DNA of 16,713 nt from the NCBI GenBank assembly GCA_004335835.1, contig RWJK01001772.1:1-16713 (forward strand), in the 5' to 3' direction. The notes below the pieces were generated by a model. That model saw nothing but the letters and a program-made list of their open reading frames with translations. It was not told where the DNA came from and did no database searches. Of this stretch, positions 9,857-16,713 are shown piece after piece (positions within the stretch are counted from its first letter, which is position 1; every line of letters begins with the position of its first letter). The position numbers and the translations under genes were made by a program. This DNA comes from Scenedesmus sp. ARA3 (lineage: Eukaryota > Chlorophyta > Chlorophyceae > Sphaeropleales > Scenedesmaceae).

Positions 9857-11111
9857 CCGCCCACCTGTGTGTAGCTCATGGCACCACTGAAACAGCTGTC
9901 GCCACAGTGCATGATGCCCGCTGCACAAGTGAGAGCCACAGCAGGTGCTGCCACTGCTGCTGCTGCCACTGCTGCTGCTGCTGCTGCTGCTGCTGCGCAG
10001 CCTGGCCCTGTGCCTACCTGTGTGTAGCTCATGGCGCCGTTGAACCAGCTGCCGCCGCTGTTGCTGGCAATGTACCTGGCCTGCTGCAACACACCCATCT
10101 GCAGCCAGCAGCGCACACAGCGCAGGCACATACTGTGTTTAGTAACGCACTCATGTGGCGTTCCACAACTCAGCAACCTGTCAGCAGCTGCAGGCAGGTG
10201 GTACGGGCCTGCCACACAGCACACAGCATGCGCCTAAATCAGCGCACAATGGCGTGCGCCTACCTCATCACGCAACGTTACTCAACGTTAGTAACCAGCT
10301 GCCTCACCTGCCAGAGTGCTCTCACCCAGCCCAGAGCCAGCGTCGTGGCGCGCATGCCGCCTGTGCACACACGAGCAGCAACAGCACCACGTGAACAGCT
10401 CAACCTTACCATGATGCAGCTGCACACAGTGTGCATTGTAAAGCTGCTGGTGCTGTGTGCCGCCTGCACACTCGACGCACGGCAGCCTCAGCAGCGCAAC
10501 TTTTTAGAGATGCAGCTGCGCACTTCATCTCATAAAGCTGCCGGCAATGCGTACTACTGTGCATCAGTTGATGTGCAGGGAGGGCATTTGCAATGAACCT
10601 TCCGCCATACAGCACTGCAGCACGTGCCATTGCACTCGCCCTTACCCGCCAGTACTAGGTAGCGCTGTACATGTTAGGAAGATATGCCATCAGCCATGGT
10701 GGCGAGGGGGCCTACCTTCTAGATGTGAGTACGCATTATGTTGCATTGATGCTATCGCAAAATGTAATGTCTTTCCTGCAATTCTTAGTACTGTACAGCG
10801 CACTACATGTAGTGCTCTGCTGCCCTCAGTCCGTCAAACACAGGCCTGGTCACGTGCACTGCAGGCACCGGCTCACCGCCAGACACGCAAATGCCCAGGT
10901 TTGGCTTCCTCTGCAGCAGCGGCATTCCAAACTCGCCGTCGCTCAGCTCAGGATACACAAAGGGCGGGCTACTGCTGCTGTTAGTCCAGACACGAGCAGT
11001 GATGGGTCCTGCGGGCTTGTACAGGCCTTTCTCGGCTTTTGATGGACCGATGATGAGTACAAGATTGCATAACAACCACAGCTGCATCGCCGATCCTCTG
11101 GAGGTGTCCAT
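6015..11111 (-). CDS. Secreted/endomembrane lipid acyl hydrolase, patatin/cPLA2 superfamily, 10 exons
   Basis: Predicted phospholipase or lysophospholipase with a Ser-Asp dyad. Exons, sense order: 11111-10877, 10360-10308, 10098-10018, 9658-9508, 9300-9120, 8519-8315, 8052-7896, 7523-7380, 7146-7052, 6710-6015. All junctions are GT/AG and all phases agree; the CDS is 1,998 nt, 665 residues, stop TAG. The N-terminus (QLWLLCNLVLIIG) looks like a signal peptide. The oxyanion loop VSGGGMRA (residues 76-83) is assembled across an intron. The nucleophile motif SNSGGSWFNG puts Ser110 at the position of cPLA2's GLSGS. TAGTQDRPFPIILGS and FFPFEFSPLYYG follow, both typical of this family. GDGGGHDNQG supplies Asp363, with PLLRRG after it. 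The last 90 or so residues are an Ala/Gln/Pro-rich tail. Substrate and final compartment cannot be read from sequence. Introns 3, 5 and 7 hold partial copies of neighbouring exons. Confidence 0.88.
7164..7208. repeat. Interrupted CAG tract in hydrolase intron 8
   Basis: CAG units with a few CAC interruptions. On the sense strand they read CTG, and they end about 17 nt before the acceptor of exon 9. Confidence 0.85.
7585..7653 (-). repeat. Partial duplicate of hydrolase exon 8 head with acceptor (intron 7)
   Basis: This 69-bp block matches 7461-7529 without gaps, with roughly ten substitutions. It contains an acceptor (CTGCAG) and the start of exon 8. Read in the gene's frame after the preceding exon it gives GVNDAKFGDGGGHDNQAM, so the DGG active-site motif is intact, and then it meets TGA within five codons. 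If spliced in, it would truncate the protein right after the catalytic Asp. Confidence 0.9.
8112..8146. repeat. Near-perfect palindrome, 17-bp arms, in hydrolase intron 6
   Basis: Arms 8112-8128 and 8130-8146 are exact reverse complements around a single C at 8129. The core reads TGTGGCATGTCACATGCCACA. It lies in intron 6 (8053-8314) and can form a cruciform in DNA or a tight hairpin in RNA. Confidence 0.9.
8528..8557. repeat. (CAG)10 tract next to hydrolase exon 6 acceptor
   Basis: Ten CAG units that read CTG on the sense strand, lying just upstream of the exon 6 acceptor at 8520-8522. Confidence 0.9.
8634..8961 (-). repeat. Three tandem copies of hydrolase exon 6 head, acceptor and triplet tract (intron 5)
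   Basis: The genuine exon 6 head is 8453-8519. Copies occur with exon-like starts at 8661 (copy A, short and degraded), 8792 (copy B, 8726-8792) and 8934 (copy C, 8869-8934). Each is preceded on the sense strand by a CTG-rich tract and a GCGCAG acceptor. All begin with codons for PFPIILGS in the correct phase. Copy B stays open and reads LVLQNNPRKFFPFE before running into cysteine-rich noise. Copy C is frameshifted after PFPIILGSIIHQ. Copy A stops soon after. Copies B and C also share a flank with TTGTGCTGGTTGCA, and their starts are 142 bp apart. Confidence 0.9.
9825..9854. repeat. (CTG)10 tract after the copied exon 3 donor
   Basis: Ten CTG units on the plus strand, CAG on the sense strand, just downstream of the donor of the copied exon 3 tail. 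A second, longer CTG-rich tract (about 9954-9996) follows the donor of the genuine exon 3 in the same way. Confidence 0.9.
9865..9917 (-). repeat. Partial duplicate of hydrolase exon 3 tail with donor (intron 3)
   Basis: This block mirrors the end of exon 3 (10018 upward), including GAMSYTQ and an intact GTGGGC donor. It reads MHCGDSCFSGAMSYTQ where the real exon reads ASNSGGSWFNGAMSYTQ, so the catalytic Ser110 position is Cys and Trp is Cys. A shorter and more degraded echo may follow at about 9778-9802. Confidence 0.82.
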
Positions 11112-12684
11112 TTCGACCCCTAACTGCCAAGTGACCTTGATCGAGCGGTCTTGGCTGCAACCGCATGAAAACAGATAGCCAAGCTGTTGAAAGCTGTGTA
11201 GTCTGTCTCGCTGGCCACTCTTCGCGGATCGCGCATGATCAAGCCCGTGTCACCCGCAGAACCCATTCCGTAGTCATTAGTGCAGCCACAAGACGCAGCT
11301 CCTAACATGCTTGATATATTAGAACTTGTTTCTGTTCGTCTCTGTCGGCTGTTATTCGTAATCACAGCACTTGTCGCGCCGGTCGTACTTCCCTTGCTGC
11401 ACCCCACAGCTAGTGGAAAGTCACAGGCCGGGTTCTCTGTCCTGGGCAGGTCGTGCAACGACCGATTATTGGAATGAACCATTCTGCAAGAAGAGCTGTG
11501 CTATTGATCATGCACCACACCTCCGTAATTAACAAATGCAGTGATGATTGCGCCTGTCACGCCCAGCGACTGCTTGCTGCTTTTGTAAGGCATCCAGCGG
11601 AAGCAACCACGCAGCCTACTGAAGCGATGGAATTGTCAAGTTACATGTTGATATGCCACAAGACGCCACCACTGGTGGTGTTTGCGACAGACAACTATGC
11701 TCAGTCATAGCATGAACTCTTTTGCAGAGTTTGCGGACTGCCTCGCCACCCTCACAGCAATCATGAGTGCAAACATACTGCCAACAGCTGCGTTGAATCA
11801 GGATCTGCAGCCAAAACCGCTGCTTTCAGCTCAGCTGCTTTCACTCGCTTTTCCAATTCGCACAAACCGTGCTCTCCTGCTGTGCAAATCCCAATGTGGC
11901 ATACAAGCACTGAAAAGCAATGCCAAGCACAACAACGCATGTGGTATGCGTGAAGACAGCAGGCTATGTGCAGCACGCAGGGGCGCACAGACACTGAGTG
12001 CGATGTGGCAAGTGATGTGTAGTGCCTTAGGGTAAAATTGCCAACAACACAAGAACACCAGCACCCTGAACTGACACAAAGAGTCACTGCCGCAGCCATC
12101 ATACACACCTTGAAGATATGAGGTCGGCACCAATGCGATTGAAGCTGTATGTGCACCCTCAACATATGCTCTGCCTCGTGTGCCTGTGCCTCATGTGGCT
12201 GTGCAGATACGCACGTGCAGTCGTGACAGCGCTGCTCAGCTGCGCATGCACCAAGGCAGCTGCCGAATGTTGATAGCTGCTCGCACAGCTGCATGTACGC
12301 ACGCCAAGCACACACACGGCGCGCAACCTGGCAAACCACGTGCCTGCACAACTACTGTCTCAGCAGCAAGACTTTCAGCTCCTGCTGCTGCTGCTGCTGC
12401 TGCTGCCAGCAGGCACTGCCTCACGAGCTGCAGCGCGAGACACAACCAGCTGCAGCAGCAAGTAAAATCACTCCCAGGCTTGAAGCGCCAGCTGCTCTTG
12501 CTGCACATTCTTACAGGCATGCGCTGCACCCACCGCACGCTGCTGCTGTGGGCCACACACAGTGGCAACAGCCACACCCACCCAATCCCTGCTCACGCCT
12601 GCTGCCAGCTGCTGCAGGACCCGTGAAGCATGTCTACCTATTGTTTTGTCTCCAGTACCTCCGCTCCAATCAAGCTGCTGCTGC
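11112..12684. other. Long stretch without a supported gene
   Basis: Upstream of the hydrolase start (presumably its promoter and 5' UTR) and downstream of OHP1 (3' UTR). Open frames in all six frames are Cys/His/Ala-rich noise without motifs. I saw no tRNA-like T-arm or rRNA piece. A CTG tract (eight units) lies at 12382-12405. An undetected multi-exon gene with short exons cannot be excluded. Confidence 0.45.
12511..12515 (-). promoter_or_regulatory. Candidate TGTAA polyadenylation signal for OHP1
   Basis: TGTAA on the minus strand, about 170 nt after the OHP1 stop. TGTAA is the usual poly(A) signal in chlorophyte nuclear genes. A 5-bp match alone is weak, but position and strand fit. Confidence 0.4.
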
Positions 12685-13014
12685 TCAGAACTCAAAGCCA
12701 AGCCCCTGGCCAACAGTGAAGCCAGCCATCTCAAAGATGCCCTTGTGCGCAATTGCCTCCACCAGCAGGATTCCGAAGAAACCCAGCATAGCAGCTCTGC
12801 TGTTGATCTTCTCCGCCCACTTCACGAAGCCGAACCTGGGCTCCGGAGTCGTGGGGACACGGGGAGGCTCCACTACGCCCTGAGGCAGCTTGCCAGCGCG
12901 TACAACCACTGCCGGCCTGCGTAGAGCTGGCCTAACCGATGGTGCGAATTGACGGCCGCTGGTGCTAGCCTGCAGAGTCATGCGTGGCTGCTTCGCTGCG
13001 CAAAGGCCCGCCAT
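12685..13014 (-). CDS. OHP1: One-helix protein OHP1 (Hlip/LHC-superfamily), plastid-targeted
   Basis: A 109-residue thylakoid protein with a single chlorophyll-binding-type helix. In plants OHP1 works with OHP2 and HCF244 in making photosystem II reaction centres and protects newly bound pigments. Residues 1-40 form a basic, Ser/Ala-rich chloroplast transit peptide ending near VVVRA. The mature start GKLPQGVVEP closely resembles plant OHP1 (AKLPEGV). The helix carries the LHC signature E68-x-x-N71-x-R73-x-x-M76-x-G78 (AEKINSRAAMLG), then GFFGILLVEAIAHKGIFE and a GQGLGFEF end. I chose the ATG at 13014 because of its CACCATGG context; another in-frame ATG lies 13 codons upstream. It is a single exon with a TGA stop. 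The gene is divergent from the DUF760 gene. Confidence 0.93.
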   Translation of the reverse strand: MAGLCAAKQPRMTLQASTSGRQFAPSVRPALRRPAVVVRAGKLPQGVVEPPRVPTTPEPRFGFVKWAEKINSRAAMLGFFGILLVEAIAHKGIFEMAGFTVGQGLGFEF

Positions 13015-13359
13015 GGTGAAGTGCTTTGTGTGGTGGAGGGTGAGCAGGAGCAAGGGCAGAGCAACAGCGTGAAAATTACTTGACAGTCACTTCAACTTGT
13101 AATGTGCTATCACTTGTGTGCTGTCGCTATGGCACTCACTCACACACACACACACACACACCCATAACACACCCAAAGCCCCAGCTGTGGCAGGTTTCTC
13201 TGCTACTACGCTTCTTACAGAGGCGGCGCTTAAAGCTGCGTTTACACATTAGTTTGTGTTGATCTGCTTCCTAGCATAACGTTGCGGCAAGCACTGCCAC
13301 ACCAGCAGCACGCACTTCACACCCCATCAATCCAGCTAGATCGCTTCTAGTGGGCCACA
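13015..13359. promoter_or_regulatory. Shared divergent promoter region, OHP1 / DUF760 gene, with a CA microsatellite
   Basis: These 345 bp separate the start codons of two divergent plastid-protein genes, so both promoters and 5' UTRs must lie here or overlap the genes. A (CA)10 microsatellite occupies 13141-13160, flanked by CTCACT-type near repeats. I see no convincing TATA box. Confidence 0.6.
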
Positions 13360-15054
13360 ATGCTGGCTCAGAAGAGCTTTCACCCGTCGCATAGAAGCAA
13401 TGCATTGAGGCACCATCAGCGTTGCATCAGCAGCCTGCCATCTAGGGTTAGCAGCAGCAGCAACATCAGCAGAAGGCGGGGGGCAATCCTTGTGCGCACA
13501 GCTGATGAATTGAAGGTGGAGTTTGACTTGGCTGTGCCACTCAGCAGCCCCCAAGGTGTGTGCATGCATGCAGCACAGCACACCATGCAGAGTTGGCAGG
13601 CTGGCTACCGCAAAGAGCGATGCTTGGTGTTGGTGGGAAAGGTGTGGAGGCCTTCAACTAGCCTCTCCCCTGCTGCTGCATGGCACATTGCGTAATGCGA
13701 AACTTAATGTAGCGCTCCAATTGTCGCAGTCACCAACAGCTTCAATGTGGAGCCTCTCCAAGCGTTTTTGGCATGCCAGCTCAGCAACAGCAGCTAAATT
13801 GGCGGGAGCTCCTTGCCTCTAGGTGCTCCTGAGATTGTTGCGTCTCAGGCCTGCAACATGCTACATCACAATGTGCCACAATGCATACTTGCATACGTAT
13901 GCAGGGTCGCAGCTGGCTTACATCCTCAGCAATGGCGAAGGCAGCGAGCTACTCATGTTTGAGCCAGCCGTGAAAACCTACCTCACTGAGCTACAGCAGG
14001 AGCGAGATGCAGAAGCAGCAATGGAAGCAGAGGCAGCAGCAGACGCAGCAGCAGAGGCTGCGGCAGCAGCAGCAGCAGCCAGTGAAAGTGTTGAAGGGCA
14101 GGGTGCTGTGGATGCGTCATCCACCTGGGATGATGCTGAGCTGATGCGCAGGATCAGGGCTGTCAGGTGCGTTGACTGAAGTTGTTCCGTGGTTTGCACT
14201 TTCAGAGTCAGCCAAGCCTTTAGTGTCATGCTTTTGGTGTCATCAAGTTGTTTTGTCAGCTGCTGTTTTGAGGATGCTTATCTCTGCTCGCAGGATTGCT
14301 CCTGCGAACGCACTGATGTTGGCAGCAGGCGAGACTTGGCTTTCCTTCAGCAGAGCATGGCAGATGGGTGCACTGCACATCATGCTATGCTGCGGCTAAC
14401 AGCAACTGTCGCTGCTTTACTGCCTCTACTGCTTTCTCTCCGCCTGCAAACCTACAGAGAAGCAGAGCGGGGCCAGGTTGTGGCAGACATCCTCCACCAA
14501 CCCACCAACCCACCACCCTACATCATGCTTTGCTGCTCCGCCGTTTCTGCTACTTTTTCACTGACTGCAAACCTGCAGGGAAGCAGAGCGGGGCCAGGTT
14601 GTGGCAGACATCCTCCGTCCAGTGCCATTTCACAGCCTCACAGCGTGCTTTTGCTGCTCTGATCTCTCTGCTCCTGTCCTGTATCTCTACCCGCACGTTA
14701 CAGGGAAGCAGAGCGGGGCCAGGTAGTGGCAGACATCCTGTATCTAGAAGTAGCAAGGCAGCTGCAGGCAGCCGGCATGCAGCTGCTGAACAACCTGGCA
14801 CTGCTGTCCCCAAACATCTCACAACCGCCACCAGACTTCATGTCTGCTGAGCGGCTGCAGCAGCAGCAGCAGCAGCAGCAGAGTGAAGACAGCAGCAGCA
14901 GCAGCAGCAGCAGCAGTGGTTTGGTGTCGCCTGCTGTTGCGGATGCGATTGTATCTTACCTGGCAAGTACGTTTGAGGGCGGTGACGCGCGCATGATGGA
15001 TGCAGCAGCACCACCGGTGACGCCGCTCAGTGTGGATCGGCTGCAGGTGAGAGC

Positions 15055-15090
<36 letters not shown>

Positions 15091-16180
15091 CAGCAGAAGC
15101 AGCAGCACAGCAGAAGCAACAGTGGCAGCAGCGCCGTGATGTGGGCCCGTGCTTGGAATAATTTGGTGTGGTGCTTGCTGCGTTGTGTTGACGCTAGGGT
15201 CTGGCTGGGACGTGCGTCTCCTGTTACGGCTCTACTCCTGCAACTTCTGTCAGGGTTGACTGTGGCTAGCCAATGTTTGACTGTTGCTGCAGCATATTCT
15301 GGCCATGCCAGTCCTGCATGCTTGCTGCACTTCTGCTGGCGACGCGGCTGTACTGCACGCGGCGTGATGACAGCTGCTTCACAAACAGCTTCAGCTAACA
15401 CGCTAGCTCCTAATGTCCTGTGTTTGCAGGCAGCGCGGCTGTATTGCGGCCTGCTGGAGTTCGGCTATTTTGCGGCTGCCCTGGAGGCGCGCTGCCGCAC
15501 TTTCGGCATCCAGATTGGCAGCGACAGCGCCGCCATGATCGCACACGCTGACTCGCTGCCGGAAGATGAGCTTCGGCGGATGTGCGCTGTGCAGAGGTGA
15601 GCAGTGACCTTGTTGTGTGGCGATCAAAAAGCGCAGCAGCATCGCAGGTGGATGTAACAGACGTGCGACTTTCAGCTGCACTGGAATTGCTGCATGCTTG
15701 TTGTGGTCCAAACCGCATTGTCACTCCCACTCCAGATGCAATGATATGGTGCCGCATGCGTTTGCCGCCTGCTGCTGAGCTGCAGCGCTGATGGCTTGTG
15801 GGGTGCAGTGCGCTACATGGGCACAGTGTCCGGCCTGGTGGCTGGTTTGTTTGTACTGCATAAACACCGTGCATGTGTGCTGCCGTGCAAACACAGCAGA
15901 GGCAAGTAGCACTCAGCGCCTTTTTGGTGTTATTATCATCTTGGTGTGGCCGGTACTCTGGTACTCCGGTACAGCAACACTTTGCTCACCGCCTTGCCCT
16001 GCACGTGCCCTGCACTCGCCGCCTGGCACCTGTCGCCCGCTGCTGAGCTGCAGTGCTGATGGCTGGTGGGGTGCTGTGCGCCACGTGGGCACCATCTTCG
16101 GCCTGGCACCCAACGCTGACGCCTTTGACTCCTTCGGGCTGCCATTTCCTGACCTAGCGGTCACCATCAGCCAAATCCAG
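13360..16180 (+). CDS. Plastid-targeted DUF760 (UV-B-induced protein At3g17800-like) protein, 3' end unresolved
   Basis: Function of the family is unknown; plant members are chloroplast proteins, one described as UV-B-induced. Exons: 13360-13555, 13905-14166, 14704-15046, 15430-15596, 16054-16180. All junctions are GT/AG and phases agree, giving 365 residues without a stop. Residues 1-50 look like a chloroplast transit peptide. DUF760-like segments are SQLAYILSNGEGSELL, then ELMRRIRAVREAERGQVVADILYLEVARQL built across an intron, then SVDRLQAARLYCGLLEFGYFAAALEARC, which resembles the family's IDRLQ...ILYGYFLKSASLRHQLE. Insertions include an Ala/Glu-rich run (about 102-126), Gln205-212 and Ser216-224. 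The last exon ends IQ at a GTGCGT donor. A possible final exon is 16272-16478 (TAA), but it contains an out-of-frame echo of exon 5, so I left it out. Introns 2 and 4 contain copies of exon edges. Confidence 0.8.
14432..14614 (+). repeat. Two tandem copies of DUF760 exon 3 head with acceptor (intron 2)
   Basis: A 35-bp block (GAAGCAGAGCGGGGCC...) at 14459-14493 and 14580-14614 repeats the start of exon 3 (14705-14739), with essentially one substitution. Each copy has its own pyrimidine-rich tract and CAG acceptor (ends at 14457, 14578 and, for the real exon, 14703). Spacing is 121 and 125 bp. In the phase of exon 2 all three read REAERGQVVADIL; after that the first two diverge into unrelated sequence. 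Confidence 0.92.
14860..14916 (+). repeat. Coding CAG/AGC tracts in DUF760 exon 3
   Basis: Two triplet tracts in different reading registers encode eight Gln and then nine Ser, separated by GluAsp. This is a likely length-polymorphic, disordered insertion between conserved segments. Confidence 0.85.
15056..15090. repeat. CAG tract (about 11 units) after the donor of DUF760 exon 3
   Basis: An uninterrupted CAG run begins 10 nt inside intron 3 (15047-15429), followed by degraded CAG/AGC units to about 15130. Confidence 0.9.
15766..15838 (+). repeat. Partial duplicate of DUF760 exon 5 head with acceptor (intron 4)
   Basis: This 73-bp block aligns gap-free with 16034-16106, with about ten substitutions, and includes GCTGCTGAGCTGCAG before the exon start. 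It joins in phase to exon 4 and reads SADGLWGAVRYMGTVSGL versus SADGWWGAVRHVGTIFGL in the genuine exon. It ends CTG followed by GTGGCTGG, a possible donor; 15786-15837 would then be a 52-nt exon that changes the downstream frame. Confidence 0.88.
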
Positions 16181-16267
16181 GTGCGTGCTGATCAGCCAAA
16201 TCCAGGTGCGTGCTGATCAGCCAAATCCAGGTGCGTGCTGATCAGCCAAATCCAGGTGCGTGCTGAT
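16168..16267 (+). repeat. Exact 4 x 25-bp tandem repeat spanning exon 5 tail and its splice donor
   Basis: The unit is the last 13 nt of exon 5 (CAGCCAAATCCAG) plus the first 12 nt of the intron (GTGCGTGCTGAT). It occurs exactly four times over 100 bp, giving four identical CCAG/GTGCGT donors at 16181, 16206, 16231 and 16256. Because 25 is not a multiple of 3, each shift of donor changes the frame, and three units restore it. Confidence 0.97.
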
Positions 16268-16375
16268 GCAGGAGCTGCTGTCGTTCAGAGTGCCACCTCA
16301 CTCGCCACTTACAGTGTCACCTCAGTTTGTGGCGATTTTGCATGACCGGCGTCTAATGTTGATGTACGTTAGGGT

Positions 16376-16409
16376 GGGCTGCGCTTCCCTGACCTTGCGG
16401 TCACCATCA
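16376..16409 (+). repeat. Diverged copy of DUF760 exon 5 tail
   Basis: 34 bp resembling 16136-16169 (GGGCTG, TGACCT, GCGGTCACCATCA shared) with about five substitutions, 240 bp downstream of the original. It is followed by TTCAG instead of the genuine exon end. Confidence 0.75.
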
Positions 16410-16713
16410 TTCAGGCTTCCACTAGGCCGAACCAGGCTTGTTTTACCAATGCTTAGTAGGCTTGATAGGCTTAGTTAACCATGTCGTCCTTGGTTAATCG
16501 ACTTCCTGCTAGGGTCCCTATCAAGGCCTTCCCGCCAACCAAGCCGTGAACAAGGGTTACCCTTGGTGATCAAGGCTAGCAACGAGGGCTTGTTTGCGCG
16601 TGCAAGGGATACCAAGGCATGTAACGCAGGCGTGTTTGCGCGTGCCAGGGACACACAAGACTTAGGGTAGGGATTACTTGTAACTACCACAGTGAGTTCG
16701 TTTGTCAGGGGGG
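16410..16713. other. Downstream stretch with short diverged repeats, no gene seen
   Basis: Composition changes to CAAGG/AGGCTT-rich sequence. A block of about 33 bp around TGTTTGCGCGTGC occurs at 16579-16612 and again at 16622-16656 (43-bp period). Short inverted repeats include TTAACCA/TGGTTAA (16475-16481 and 16491-16497). It may be a degraded minisatellite or the intron or 3' region of the DUF760 gene. Confidence 0.4.

Noticed and set aside
11761..12351. 196-codon open frame on the minus strand
   Set aside because: Composition is Cys/His/Ala-rich like other chance frames here, with no motif.
16168..16267. CRISPR-like or minisatellite array unrelated to genes
   Set aside because: Units are directly tandem with no spacers, and the first unit coincides with the end of a coding exon and its donor.
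16272..16478. Terminal exon of the DUF760 gene (frame ELLSFRVPPH to TAA)
   Set aside because: The acceptor and phase fit, but the frame runs through an out-of-frame copy of exon 5, which suggests non-coding sequence; kept as an open alternative.
16660..16680. Telomere-type repeat (TTAGGGTAGGG)
   Set aside because: Only one imperfect unit; no tandem TTTAGGG array.

Overview
The window looks like nuclear DNA of a green alga, probably a chlorophycean of the Sphaeropleales type. The reasons are many short introns with GTGAGY-type donors and GCAG acceptors, dense CAG/CTG triplet tracts, Ala/Gln-rich low-complexity protein tails, and plastid-targeted plant-type genes (OHP1, a DUF760 protein) beside an SBP-box transcription factor. 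This is inferred from the sequence; no database was searched.

Layout. (1) 231-2250, minus: a split SBP-box transcription factor whose zinc-finger domain only appears after three exons are joined. (2) 3135-5216, minus: an F-box/leucine-rich-repeat protein interrupted by one in-frame TAG. (3) 6015-11111, minus: a ten-exon gene for a secreted or endomembrane lipid acyl hydrolase of the patatin/cPLA2 superfamily. The exons were joined by splice signals and phase and give a 665-residue frame. (4) 12685-13014, minus: OHP1, a one-helix chlorophyll-binding-type thylakoid protein. (5) 13360-16180 and beyond, plus: a plastid-targeted DUF760 protein, divergent from OHP1 across a 345-bp shared promoter. 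Its 3' end is unresolved. The stretches 2251-3134, 5217-6014 and 11112-12684 hold no gene I can support.

The most unusual feature is architectural. In genes 3 and 5 the edges of exons, together with the adjoining splice site, are repeated inside the neighbouring introns. I count five clear cases: the head of hydrolase exon 6 (three extra copies), the head of exon 8 (one), the tail of exon 3 (one, with the catalytic Ser position changed to Cys), the head of DUF760 exon 3 (two) and the head of DUF760 exon 5 (one). In addition the tail and donor of DUF760 exon 5 form a 25-bp unit repeated exactly four times, with a further diverged copy downstream. Most of the hydrolase copies sit next to triplet tracts, which on the sense strand read CAG after donors and CTG before acceptors. 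The copies retain splice signals and often the reading frame, so they are candidate alternative or 'poison' exons, or the debris of a slippage process that acts at exon edges.
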